The notes: generated from the sequence alone by a model not told the origin. Positions 27,878 through 37,824 are shown, counted from the first letter of the stretch. The stretch is DNA of 64,000 bases from Burkholderia cepacia (GCF_029962485.1 NZ_CP073638.1:3038001-3102000), one strand, 5' to 3'. A program made the numbers and translations.

Positions 27878-28372
27878 CTACGCGTGCTTCGCCAGGTATT
27901 TCGTGATCAGCGTCATCTGCGCGGCCCAGCCCTGGTCGTTCATCTCGCGCGCCTTCGCGCGGCGCGCTTCGATCAACTGATCGAAACCCGTTTCGGTGAC
28001 CGTGAGCAGCGTGCCGCCGGCCTGCGCGGCGAGCGTGAACGTGACGAGCGTCATCGGCTCGGACGTGTAATCGAAATTCGGATCGATCGCGAACGGATGC
28101 CAGCGAAACGAGAACAGTTGCTTCGGTTCGCGGCGATCGACGACGATTTCGAACACAGTGCCCGCATAGGGCTCCTGCGCCTTGGCGACGTCGTCGTCGA
28201 CGCGCGTCGGCGTGATGCGGCCGAACAGCGGCTGGCCGGCCGCGAACGGGCCGTCGAACGTGACGCCGAACCACTGGCCGAATTCGCCGGAATTGCTGAC
28301 GGCTTCCCAGACGCGCTCGGGCGATGCCGCGAGCTGAGCGTGTTTCTCGATGCGATCGGTTTGCTGGGCCAT
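27878..28372 (-). CDS. SRPBCC (AHSA1-like) protein
   Basis: A 164-residue protein of the START/Bet v1-like fold: KHAQLAASPERVWEAVSNSGEFGQWFGV at the start, RWHPFAIDP in the middle and TLLTVTETGFDQL with a C-terminal long helix, typical of AHSA1/YndB proteins that bind hydrophobic ligands or chaperones. ATG 28372 (MAQQ) was chosen since GGAGA lies just upstream; the earlier ATG at 28384 contains that site. Many relatives are paired with ArsR regulators, but none is present here. Confidence 0.88.
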   Translation of the reverse strand: MAQQTDRIEKHAQLAASPERVWEAVSNSGEFGQWFGVTFDGPFAAGQPLFGRITPTRVDDDVAKAQEPYAGTVFEIVVDRREPKQLFSFRWHPFAIDPNFDYTSEPMTLVTFTLAAQAGGTLLTVTETGFDQLIEARRAKAREMNDQGWAAQMTLITKYLAKHA

Positions 28373-28430
28373 CGCGTTCTCCATGCAGGATCAGGCGTTG
28401 CAGGACGGCGCGCGCGACCGCACGCCGCGT

Positions 28431-28733
28431 CTAGTCGAGCATGACCGCGTCGGGCACGTCGAGCACGAGGTCCGACGTCGCGACGGCCACGCACGGCAGC
28501 GTATAGCCGTCGGCCTTTTCCTCGCGGCTCAGGCCCGGCCATTCGATCGTGTAGCGTACGCTGCCGCTGACGATCCGGCAAAGGCAGCTTCGGCACGTGC
28601 CGTTGCGGCACGAGCGCGGCAGCGACACGCGCGCGAACGCGGCGGCTTCGAGCAGTGTCAGTGAATCGGGTGCGTCGAAGGTCGTGCCGAGCGGCTCGAT
28701 GCGCACGAGGGGCGGGTGGTCGGGATCGGTCAT
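28431..28733 (-). CDS. [2Fe-2S] plant-type ferredoxin
   Basis: A 100-residue ferredoxin. The cluster ligands C42, C47, C50 and C81 are in SCRNGTCRSC and TLPC, the C-x4-C-x2-C...C pattern; C52 is extra. It should transfer electrons to an oxygenase or reductase that is not obvious nearby. It lies 82 bases downstream of the sigma-54 activator on the same strand and 58 bases upstream of the SRPBCC gene. Confidence 0.93.
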   Translation of the reverse strand: MTDPDHPPLVRIEPLGTTFDAPDSLTLLEAAAFARVSLPRSCRNGTCRSCLCRIVSGSVRYTIEWPGLSREEKADGYTLPCVAVATSDLVLDVPDAVMLD

Positions 28734-28815
28734 GACTGAGGCGGGCGGCGGTTCGGCGGCAACGCGCCAAGCATACCCGAACCGGCCGGCGGGCAGCGTC
28801 CGCCGGCCGGGGGCG

Positions 28816-30738
<1,923 letters not shown>

Positions 30739-31007
30739 GACTTGTCTCCTGTTCCCGGGGCAACCCGGGCCGACCGAATCGGAACCGGCGGCGGAGTGCT
30801 GCTCCGCTCGCGGTGCACCATCCGGCGCAACAGCCGACCGTCCGGGTACGCATCATCATACAAGCGCCACGTGCGATGCGCGACCGCGAACAAAATCCCC
30901 TTGCTTTTAAGCGCCCGCCTGCAATGATGGAAATGGAGCACGCACGCGCCGTGTTCCGCATTGCAACATGCATGCGACGCGACATGCATCCGTTCGGGAG
31001 ACGCATC

Positions 31008-31199
31008 ATGGTTCGGACGGAACTGAGAGTCGTGCTGGCGGCCATCGCCACGTTCATCATGCTGGGCGGCATTGCCGTGGCGATCCACGGATTGCTGTTC
31101 GATCTGACCGATGCGGTGCGATACGGGGCGGCCGCGATTGCGGTGGGCGTCACGACCGCCGCGATCGCGCTCAACGTCTGGCCCACCGATCCGCACTGA
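31008..31199 (+). CDS. Small two-helix membrane protein
   Basis: A 63-residue protein, MVRTELRVVLAAIATFIMLG then VAIHGLLFDL, YGAAAIAVGVTTAAIALNVW. Two membrane segments (about residues 8-28 and 38-57) are evident. GGGAG is 8 bases before ATG 31008. It belongs to no family I recognise; it stands between the divergent sigma-54 activator and a DUF1488 gene. Confidence 0.65.
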   Translation: MVRTELRVVLAAIATFIMLGGIAVAIHGLLFDLTDAVRYGAAAIAVGVTTAAIALNVWPTDPH

Positions 31200-31439
31200 C
31201 GTCCGTTTCCGAAACGGTGCCTGATGCCGCGCTGATCTGATGAATGGCGCGTCGGAACGACGCACGCGGGAATATTTGTCTCCTGCGCGAAACCGTCTAA
31301 AGTGGAAATCAACCGGCATGCATCGACCGCGCCACACTCCGCGGTCGGGGCCTCCGCCGGCGAGCCCGCGTACATTTCGTCCGGCCGGTAGCGGACGACG
31401 GACGCGGTCATTCGTTTTCTACCGGTCGAGGCGGCTCCC

Positions 31440-31727
31440 ATGCAGATCCATTTCACGAATGAGAAGCCTGAGTATTCGGGGCGTGACCTGATGCTTGCAT
31501 TCACGGCACTGGTCAATGGCGAGCGCGTCCAGTGTCAGATCACCGCCGAGGCGCTGGAAGACCACTTCGGTGCGGCATCGCCGCGCTTCGAGGACATGGT
31601 CGGCGCATTCGACCAGCACCGCGACCGTATCGAGGCGGCTGCACGACGCCTGCTGTCGGAAACGCGCGCGCAATGCGTGACGCTGCGCAGCGGTTACGTG
31701 CGCTTCTACGAGGCCAACTGGCGCTGA
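31440..31727 (+). CDS. DUF1488 family protein
   Basis: A 95-residue protein with the DUF1488 pattern: SGRDLMLAFTALVNGERVQCQITAEALEDHFG, then a helix with DQHRDRIEAAARRLL. Small single-domain proteins of this family are common in Burkholderia; no function is known. It is monocistronic as far as can be seen. Confidence 0.85.
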   Translation: MQIHFTNEKPEYSGRDLMLAFTALVNGERVQCQITAEALEDHFGAASPRFEDMVGAFDQHRDRIEAAARRLLSETRAQCVTLRSGYVRFYEANWR

Positions 31728-31960
31728 CGACACGACGCTCGTCTTGCGGAGCGCGCGACTGGGCGCGGCGCACGCGAAGACGTTGCCTTTCACGCAATGC
31801 CGTTCGGCGGAGTCGGGCGGCATTTTCGTATGCGGGCGGCGCCGGATTGCCGTTGCACCGCGCCCGCTGCTAGTGTGTCGAGGCGAACTGGCGTTCCGAT
31901 TCGTCAGGATCGCAGAAGAAATCATTCGAATACCAACACAATAAAAAGAGGGCACCGCAC

Positions 31961-33919
31961 GTGGAGCATCGTTCGGGATGGGGGAAGGCGCGCCGTCTGC
32001 TGGCAGGCGCATGGTTGCTCGCGGCCGGCATGTCGATGGCCGACGGGGCCGTTCGATCTGACGACGATGCGATCGGTCGGCGCGCACCCGGTGAGGTCGA
32101 CATCGTCGCGGGCGACGTCACGACGGGTGGCATCGTCGTGGCGCCGGGGCGTGTCGCGACGCCGTGTCATCGGCTCGCCGGCCGGCCGGCATTCGACATC
32201 GCATCGGCCGATGGCCGCCGTCTTCCCGCGCGACTCGTCGCGGGCAACCAGGATCGGGACATTTGCATCGTCGAAGCGACGGGTCTCGACGTCGCCGCCG
32301 TGCCGTTGACGGCGCGAAGTCCGGAAGCAGCCACGACCGCCTATCTGGCAGGCGCGCGATTCGACCGTCGCGATCCCGTTGCGCTGCGCGTGTGCTGCCA
32401 TGCGTGGGCCGCGGACGGCGGCATGCATTCCGGCCTGGTCGCGTCGCCGAATCCGGCGTCGCCGCACCTGCCCGAACCGGGCGCCGGCGTCTACGATGAG
32501 CAAGGCAATCTGATCGGCATGGTGGGCGTCCGCGCGGACAATGCCGCGTCGCTCTACATGGTCCTGCCGGTCGAGTGGATGGCGACCGTGGCGGCGAAGA
32601 TGCCGGCCGTCGACCTGCCGCTCGAAGCGACTGCCTGGATGAGCCAGGCGCGCGCATACGCGGTGGCAAACGACGTCGACGGGCTGATTCGCCATGACCT
32701 TGCATGGACGGCCGCGCGACCGCAAAGCGCGTGGGCGTGGAACAACCTCGGCAATGCCTACCGCACGAGCCGGCTGCCCGATCGCGGCGCGCTCAGCCTG
32801 GCCGCCTATCGCCGTTCGGTCGAAAACGATCCGTCATACGCATTTGGCTGGTCTTCGCTCGGCAACACCTATGCCGAGCTGGGGCAGATGGATCGCGCAC
32901 TCGACGCATTTCACGCCGGCATGCGTGCCGATCCGTCGGACGCGATGCTGGCGATGAATCTCGGTATCGCGTATTTGCGGCGCGGCGACAAGGCCGATGC
33001 GCGACCGTTGTTCGAACGGGGCGTACATGAACTGTCCGGTTCGCGCCAGGCAGATGCGTGGAGCCTGCTGGCCTCGACGCAGCAGGATGCCCAGGCAACC
33101 ATCGGCGTGCTGCACGACGGGTTGAAGGCTTTTCCCGACGATGTGCGGCTTTGGTACGCACTCGGCCGTGCGCAATACGATCTCGGCCACCTGGCGGACG
33201 CGATCGCCAGTTACCAGCACGCGCTGAAGGCGCAGAAGGGCGGCGATTCCGCCGCAACCGCGCTCATCCAGGGCGCGCTTACCCAGGCGTATGCGCTGCA
33301 AGGCCAGTCCGGCAACGCGTCCAGCGCGATGCACAGTGCGGTTGAAGCGGCGCCGGACAATGCCGAATACTGGTTGCGGCTCGGCGCGCTGTACATGACA
33401 CAGTCGAACTATGTCGATGCGTTGAGCGCGCTCGACCGATCCCTCAAGCTGAACGACAGCGACGCGAGGGCGTGGCGGATGCACGGCGTGACGCTGGCGC
33501 AACTGGGCCAGCATGTGCATGCCGTCGCATCGTTCCGGCGCGCGGTTGCGCTGGACGAATCCCTGGCGGCGGGATGGGTGGTGCTCGCGGGCGAACTGAA
33601 CGAGATCGGCCAGCCCGACGAAGCGTCGGCCGCGGCTGCGCATGCATTGAAGCTCGATCCGTCGAACCGGTTGGCGCGGGAGGCGATGGGCATCGCGGCG
33701 ATTCGCGGCAAGCGGCCCGATGCGGCGGTCGGGATCTTCGAGGAGATGAACCGCACGTATCCCGATGACGCGCAAGTCATGGCCAACCTGGCGGTCGCTT
33801 ATCGCCGCACCGGGCGGGTCGATGACGCGGTGCAGTTGTATCGCCGCGTCAAGACGCTCGATTCGTCGCTGGCGCAGCGGCTGTACGACGAGGAACTCAG
33901 GGGTGTCGCGACGCCTTGA
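31961..33919 (+). CDS. TPR-repeat protein with an N-terminal trypsin-like domain that lacks the nucleophile
   Basis: A 652-residue protein from GTG 31961 (AAGAGGG upstream) with a signal peptide (about residues 11-30). Residues about 45-210 resemble HtrA-type trypsin domains: GGIVVAPGRVATPCH (His70), NQDRDICIV (Asp) and GAGVYDEQGNLIGMVGV. The serine expected before GAGV is Pro173, so the domain is probably a pseudoprotease. About 225-640 contains ten or so TPR units (AWAWNNLGNAYRTS, AFGWSSLGNTYAELGQMDRA). It probably serves as a periplasmic scaffold. A bidirectional terminator follows. Confidence 0.82.
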   Translation: MEHRSGWGKARRLLAGAWLLAAGMSMADGAVRSDDDAIGRRAPGEVDIVAGDVTTGGIVVAPGRVATPCHRLAGRPAFDIASADGRRLPARLVAGNQDRDICIVEATGLDVAAVPLTARSPEAATTAYLAGARFDRRDPVALRVCCHAWAADGGMHSGLVASPNPASPHLPEPGAGVYDEQGNLIGMVGVRADNAASLYMVLPVEWMATVAAKMPAVDLPLEATAWMSQARAYAVANDVDGLIRHDLAWTAARPQSAWAWNNLGNAYRTSRLPDRGALSLAAYRRSVENDPSYAFGWSSLGNTYAELGQMDRALDAFHAGMRADPSDAMLAMNLGIAYLRRGDKADARPLFERGVHELSGSRQADAWSLLASTQQDAQATIGVLHDGLKAFPDDVRLWYALGRAQYDLGHLADAIASYQHALKAQKGGDSAATALIQGALTQAYALQGQSGNASSAMHSAVEAAPDNAEYWLRLGALYMTQSNYVDALSALDRSLKLNDSDARAWRMHGVTLAQLGQHVHAVASFRRAVALDESLAAGWVVLAGELNEIGQPDEASAAAAHALKLDPSNRLAREAMGIAAIRGKRPDAAVGIFEEMNRTYPDDAQVMANLAVAYRRTGRVDDAVQLYRRVKTLDSSLAQRLYDEELRGVATP

Positions 33920-33952
33920 TCCGCGCGGACAAGGCGGCACGGCATGCACAGC

Positions 33953-33981
33953 AAAAACGCCACCCGAAGGTGGCGTTTTTT
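33953..33981. terminator. Bidirectional rho-independent terminator
   Basis: AACGCCACC-CGAA-GGTGGCGTT is a perfect stem with a tetraloop, flanked by an A run on the left and a T run on the right. It can end both the TPR gene (forward) and the purine permease gene (reverse). Confidence 0.93.
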
Positions 33982-34009
33982 CATCATGCATCGCGCCGAA
34001 GCGCCACCG

Positions 34010-35311
34010 TCATTCGCTGCCGAGATAGAAGAAGCGGAACAGGAACACGGCCGCGATGACCCACACGATCGGCTTGACCGTGCGCGCCTGGCCCGTCAGC
34101 AGCTTGAGGCCGCCGTACGCGATGAAGCCGAACGCGACGCCGTTCGCGATCGAGTACGTGAACGGCATCAGCAGCGCGGTCAGCGCGGCCGGCACGGCTT
34201 CCGTTGCATCGTCCCAAGGCACCTCGACCATCTCGCGCAGCATCAGGCACGACACGTACAGCAGCGCGGGCGCCGTTGCATAGGCCGGCACGACGCCGGC
34301 GAGCGGCGCGATGAACAGGCACGCGAGGAACAGCACCGCGACGGTGATCGCCGTCACGCCCGTGCGGCCGCCCGCCTGCACGCCCGATGCGCTTTCGATA
34401 TACGCGGTGGTCGACGACGTGCCGAGCACCGAACCCGCGACGATCGCCGTGCTGTCGGCGAGCAGCGCCTTGTTCAGCCGGTTCATCTTGCCTTCGACGA
34501 GCAGGCCCGCGCGGTTCGCGACGCCCATCAGCGTGCCCGTTGCGTCGAACAGCTCGACGAGGAAGAACACGAGGATCACGTTGATGATGCCGGTCGACAG
34601 CGCGGCGCGGATGTCGAGCTTGAACAGCGTTGCATCGATCGACGGCGGCGCGGAGAACACGCCGTGGAACTGGTTGTCGCCGAAGAAGAACGACAGGACC
34701 GTCACGCCGATGATGCCGATCAGGATCGCGCCGCGCACGCGCAGGTGGTCGAGCGTGACGATCGTGAAGAAGCCGACGATCGCGAGGATCGTGTCGTGCT
34801 TGTGCAGGTCGCCGAGCGTGACGAGCGTGGCCGGGTTGCCGACGATCACACCCGAAGTCTTCAGCGAGATGATGCCGAGAAACAGGCCGATACCGGCGGT
34901 GATCGAGATTCGCAGCGATTTCGGAATGCCGTTGACGATCGCCTCGCGCACGCGGAACAGCGTGACGAGCAGGAACAGGCAGCCGGAGATGAACACCGCG
35001 CCGAGCGCGGCCTGCCACGTGAAGCCCATCCCCTTGACGACCGTGTAGGCGAAATACGCGTTCAGGCCCATGCCGGGCGCGCACGCGATCGGGTAGTTCG
35101 CGTACAGCCCCATGATGATCGACGCCAGCGCCGCGACGAGGCAGGTCGCGACGAACACGGATTCCTTCGGCATGCCGGCATCGCCGAGGATCGCGGGGTT
35201 GACGAAGATGATGTAGGCCATCGTCAGGAACGTGGTGACGCCCGCGAGTATTTCGGTGCGGAAGTCGGTGCCGGCTTCAGCGAAGCCGAAATACCGCTTG
35301 ATGGATTCCAT
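34010..35311 (-). CDS. NCS2-family purine (guanine/hypoxanthine) permease, AzgA-like
   Basis: A 433-residue inner-membrane transporter with 12-14 hydrophobic segments. The N-terminal RTEILAGVTTFLTMAYIIFVNP and ACAPGMGLNAYFAY are signatures of the AzgA branch, which imports guanine, hypoxanthine or adenine. FFLVELFDATGTLMGV and SSTTAYIESASGVQAGGRTG are the central family motifs. The upstream leader (35312 on) is long and holds an inverted repeat. Confidence 0.93.
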   Translation of the reverse strand: MESIKRYFGFAEAGTDFRTEILAGVTTFLTMAYIIFVNPAILGDAGMPKESVFVATCLVAALASIIMGLYANYPIACAPGMGLNAYFAYTVVKGMGFTWQAALGAVFISGCLFLLVTLFRVREAIVNGIPKSLRISITAGIGLFLGIISLKTSGVIVGNPATLVTLGDLHKHDTILAIVGFFTIVTLDHLRVRGAILIGIIGVTVLSFFFGDNQFHGVFSAPPSIDATLFKLDIRAALSTGIINVILVFFLVELFDATGTLMGVANRAGLLVEGKMNRLNKALLADSTAIVAGSVLGTSSTTAYIESASGVQAGGRTGVTAITVAVLFLACLFIAPLAGVVPAYATAPALLYVSCLMLREMVEVPWDDATEAVPAALTALLMPFTYSIANGVAFGFIAYGGLKLLTGQARTVKPIVWVIAAVFLFRFFYLGSE

Positions 35312-36094
35312 GAAGGCGTTTCTCCGGTCGGGTTGTCGTGTTGATTGTTGTGCCGAATTGTTGTAAAGGCAGCGCGCGGCCGACTTAATGTAACCAGCCA
35401 CTATTGCCCGGCTATCGGCGGATTGTAATAGCGCGGATAGCTCGGACGATATAGTTGGAGGGCACGATCGGTTGCCTGCGCGCGAACGGTCTGGCAGCCC
35501 GGGCGCGCGACGAAGGCGCGCATTTTACCGGTTCGCGCGGTGCGGACCGGCAGAAATGGCGCAAATGGCGGAAACGGTGGGAAGGCAAGTGGGAGGAACG
35601 GGCGAAACCGGCCGGTGCGTGCGCAACGGCACGGCGGCCGCGTCGCGCGTGGCGGGTGCGCGATGACACGCGACTGAAACGGAGCGCCCGCATGCTGCAC
35701 GAACGCGGTGCAGGCTGCGTGTGCGCGCAGACGCACATACGCGGCCGGTGCGGATGCACGGCAGCGGCGTGCAGCGGCCATTCGTCAGTCCAGGCGGTGG
35801 CAAATATCGGGCTATCGTGCGCCGAAGCCGTCCCGTCCGCAACTGTCATTTCGCGATGCGGGGGCGACTGTGGTTTCTGTGTAAAAGATTGCAAGACCCC
35901 ATCGCGTAAACCGGCAAGTCTTTCTAGGATAGATACACCGCGCATGCACACGCCGGCCGGTAATTGCCGACGCGGGGGAGTCGCAGTCCGTGCAGGCCAG
36001 GCGGTGAATGGCGGTCAAGGCCGTTGCGCGTTCGGGCAGGCACGGCCGATTGCGATTGCCCGATGCGGGTTCGTCCGTAATCACGGAGGTCAGC
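35312..36094. other. Long intergenic region between purine permease and small-protein gene
   Basis: This 783-bp gap holds the reverse-strand leader of the permease, including an inverted repeat GCTATC-N19-GATAGC (35411-35441), a short palindrome TGTGCG-CAGA-CGCACA (35720-35735), and near its right end a strong Shine-Dalgarno sequence for ATG 36095. Several long open frames run through it, but they lack start sites and coding character. Confidence 0.5.
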
Positions 36095-36373
36095 ATGTTG
36101 AACTGGATCAGCCGTTGGGCGATGCGACACGCCCCCACGCCGGAAAAAACCGCTGCGTCGATGCTCGTGACGGCGCGCATGGAACTGTTCGCAGCCGAAC
36201 AGCGCGTCATCGATGCGAAATTACAAGCGGATTACTGGCGCACACGAGTGTCATTCCTTGAAGAGGTGCAGAAGCAGGGCATCGATCCGTGGGTGACCTC
36301 GCAGGCAGCGCAACGTCCCGACCTCGATTCCACTCCCCGGAGCACGGGCCCGCGTCTCGCCGCCAGCACCTGA
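36095..36373 (+). CDS. Small hypothetical helical protein
   Basis: A 92-residue protein with a near-ideal Shine-Dalgarno sequence (ACGGAGGT, 4 bases before ATG 36095). The central helix (PEKTAASMLVTARMELFAAEQ, then IDAKLQADYWRTRVSFLEEV) looks like an amphipathic coiled coil; there is no signal peptide. The stop codon lies inside a perfect hairpin (36369-36391). Not assigned to any family. Confidence 0.7.
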   Translation: MLNWISRWAMRHAPTPEKTAASMLVTARMELFAAEQRVIDAKLQADYWRTRVSFLEEVQKQGIDPWVTSQAAQRPDLDSTPRSTGPRLAAST

Positions 36374-36481
36374 TGCACGCATTGCATCAGGTTGCTGCGC
36401 ACGGCGTGCGATCGCTCGCGGCACGCACTTGCGTGCCGCGGCATTCGATGCGCACCTGCGGCGTGCTGCGCTGCAGGTGCG
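36369..36481 (+). terminator. Cluster of three hairpins after the 36095 gene
   Basis: There are three perfect inverted repeats. The first is CCTGATGCA-CGCAT-TGCATCAGG (36369-36391), which covers the stop codon. The second is a 24-bp near-continuous palindrome centred on CT (36417-36440). The third is CGCACCTGC-N13-GCAGGTGCG (36451-36481). None has a T run. They separate the forward small-protein gene from the convergent DUF2917 gene. Confidence 0.5.
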
Positions 36482-36533
36482 TCCGTTTCCGGTCGCGGTC
36501 GTTCCGCGTCTCGCGTGCTTGACGGCACGTCGC

Positions 36534-36908
36534 TCATCCGCTCCTTCTCCATACCCCGACGAGCAAACGTTGCACTTGTGCGAGCGTGCGCCTGAAGCGC
36601 TCGCCGCGCCGCACGTACGCGGTCGTGAGCGTCGCTTCGGCCGATCGGTCGGCATCGGTGCCGAGCCAGATGCGCTCGCCGCGCGCGATGCGCAGCACGT
36701 CGCCGGGCCGCACCCAGTAATCGTCGACGCTCGGCGGGCGCGTGACCCACAGCGCCGCGCCATGCGTGCGCAGCTCGGCATCCTGCGACGCGCGCCAGGT
36801 CATCGTCGTGCGCGGCGCGACCGCGAAGCGGATCACGACAGTCGGTAACGCGATCGTGCCGGCGCGGCGCCGATCGGGACGGTCGAACAACTGGCTTGCC
36901 TGGTCCAT
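36534..36908 (-). CDS. DUF2917 family protein, copy A
   Basis: A 124-residue cupin-like protein with the DUF2917 core: FAVAPRTTMTWRASQDAEL, LWVTRPPSVDDYWVRPGD and VLRIARGERIWLG. ATG 36908 (MDQASQ) was chosen because GGAG lies 5-6 bases upstream; the same arrangement occurs in copy B. It lies downstream of a promoter, micro-ORF and intrinsic terminator repeated almost unchanged before copy B. The function of DUF2917 is unknown. Confidence 0.88.
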   Translation of the reverse strand: MDQASQLFDRPDRRRAGTIALPTVVIRFAVAPRTTMTWRASQDAELRTHGAALWVTRPPSVDDYWVRPGDVLRIARGERIWLGTDADRSAEATLTTAYVRRGERFRRTLAQVQRLLVGVWRRSG

Positions 36909-36952
36909 CGTCTTCTCCATTGATTGAGCCGGATGGATGACGCGCACCAGAA

Positions 36953-36985
36953 CAAAAAGGCCTCATCCGTTTCCGGTGAGGCCTT
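36953..36985 (-). terminator. Intrinsic-terminator-like hairpin in the leader of DUF2917 copy A
   Basis: On the reverse strand AAGGCCTCA and TGAGGCCTT form a 9-bp stem with an 11-base loop, followed by a run of five T. It lies between the predicted promoter (37106-37134) and the gene start at 36908, 45 bases before the ATG, so it acts as a potential attenuator. Confidence 0.75.
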
Positions 36986-37011
36986 GTGTGACATGCGGTA
37001 CTGCTCGATTG

Positions 37012-37098
37012 CTAACGCACAAGCGCCTCCCGTGAACCATTCTTTCGAATGTTCATCGAGCAATGAATCGCGACGGCGATGAGCTTGAACGTAGGCAT
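37012..37098 (-). CDS. 28-codon micro-ORF in the leader of DUF2917 copy A (candidate leader peptide)
   Basis: It opens with ATG CCT and closes with GAG GCG CTT GTG CGT TAG (peptide MPTFKLIAVAIHCSM, then NIRKNGSREALVR). The copy B leader has an ORF of the same length with the same first two and last five codons. The ATG lies about 7 bases after the predicted -10, so it would be translated from a leaderless or nearly leaderless message. Real translation is not proven. Confidence 0.4.
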   Translation of the reverse strand: MPTFKLIAVAIHCSMNIRKNGSREALVR

Positions 37099-37105
37099 GC
37101 GAACG

Positions 37106-37134
37106 ATTTTGTTGTCGGGCTGATGTGTTGTCAA
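37106..37134 (-). promoter_or_regulatory. Sigma-70-type promoter of DUF2917 copy A
   Basis: On the reverse strand a perfect -35 TTGACA (37129-37134) is followed after exactly 17 bases by CAAAAT (37106-37111). Transcription would start at about 37098-37100. The same geometry occurs upstream of copy B. Confidence 0.75.
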
Positions 37135-37219
37135 CGACTATTTTCGGGATATGCGCGGATGATCCGTTGCCGCACGTGTGCTGCGTATCGCGAGATCGCT
37201 GCGCATAGCGATGCTTTCT

Positions 37220-37597
37220 CTATTCGAGACTTCGACATCGTCCACTCAGCATGCGGCGCATCTGCGCGAGCGCACGCGCAAGCCACGCGTCGCGTTTCAT
37301 CACGTACGCGGTCGTGATCGACGCTGCGGCGGGCCGCTCGTCGTCGGTGCTGATCCAGATGCGATCTCCGCGCTGCACGCGCAGCACGTCGCCGGTTCGT
37401 ATCCAATAGTCGTCGACGCTGCCCAGCCGCGTGATCCACAGCGTCGCATCGTGCACGCGGATCTCGGCGTCGTGCTGCGCACGCCACGCCAGCGCCCTGC
37501 GCGGCGCAACCGTGAAATGCAACTCGACTCTAGGCAATGCGATCGTATCGGTGCGGCACCGATCGGGGCAAACAACCAGCCGGCTTGCTTGGTCCAT
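37220..37597 (-). CDS. DUF2917 family protein, copy B
   Basis: A 125-residue paralogue of copy A sharing MDQAS, the TIALP segment, VAPRRALAWRAQHDAEI, SVDDYWIRTGDVLRVQRGDRIW and ITTAYVM. ATG 37597 has GGAG 5-6 bases upstream. The stop is followed after 85 bases by the copy A promoter, so each gene has its own transcription unit. Function unknown; the cupin-like fold suggests small-ligand or metal binding, but this is inference. Confidence 0.88.
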   Translation of the reverse strand: MDQASRLVVCPDRCRTDTIALPRVELHFTVAPRRALAWRAQHDAEIRVHDATLWITRLGSVDDYWIRTGDVLRVQRGDRIWISTDDERPAAASITTAYVMKRDAWLARALAQMRRMLSGRCRSLE

Positions 37598-37642
37598 CGT
37601 CATCTCCATCCGTTGAGCCGGGCGGGATGACGCGCACCAAAA

Positions 37643-37675
37643 CAAAAAGGCCTCATCCGTTTCCGGCGAGGCCTT
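37643..37675 (-). terminator. Intrinsic-terminator-like hairpin in the leader of DUF2917 copy B
   Basis: AAGGCCTC and GAGGCCTT form an 8-bp stem (reverse strand) with the loop core CCGGAAACGGA, followed by five T. It is the counterpart of 36953-36985, again 45-50 bases before the gene. Confidence 0.75.
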
Positions 37676-37701
37676 GTGACATGCGTAACTGAGTCTCGAT
37701 G

Positions 37702-37788
37702 CTAACGCACAAGCGCCTCCGGTGATCGCCGCGGGTGGGCGTTCACTGGTGTTTTATGCGCGATGGCGTTGGGCTTGAGCATAGGCAT
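37702..37788 (-). CDS. 28-codon micro-ORF in the leader of DUF2917 copy B (candidate leader peptide)
   Basis: The peptide is MPMLKPNAIAHKTPV then NAHPRRSPEALVR, exactly the length of the copy A micro-ORF with the same start (MP, K at position 5) and end (EALVR). It begins about 7 bases after the -10. Codon composition is unremarkable and no family is recognisable. Confidence 0.4.
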   Translation of the reverse strand: MPMLKPNAIAHKTPVNAHPRRSPEALVR

Positions 37789-37795
37789 GCGAACG

Positions 37796-37824
37796 AGTGT
37801 GTCGTGGCACCGCAGCAATGTCAA
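37796..37824 (-). promoter_or_regulatory. Sigma-70-type promoter of DUF2917 copy B
   Basis: TTGACA (37819-37824, reverse strand) followed after 17 bases by CACACT (37796-37801). The -10 is weaker than in copy A; -35 and spacing are identical. Confidence 0.65.

Larger units (their letters stand above)
36906..37824 (-). repeat. Tandem duplication of the DUF2917 gene with its leader
   Basis: The segment from the DUF2917 start codon through leader and promoter (36906-37134) recurs at 37595-37824 in the same orientation, and the genes themselves are paralogous. Terminator, micro-ORF end and -35 are nearly identical while the sequence between them has diverged, as expected of a duplication in which those parts are under selection. 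Confidence 0.85.

Noticed and set aside
35455..36261. 268-codon forward frame in the intergenic region before ATG 36095.
   Set aside because: No ribosome site at its start, Arg/Cys-rich composition, and it overlaps the better-supported small gene at 36095 in another frame.
36833..37063. Reverse-strand frame containing MSHKASPETDEAFLFW across the DUF2917 copy A leader.
   Set aside because: The matching frame in the copy B leader stops after ten codons inside the hairpin, so it is not conserved between the duplicates.
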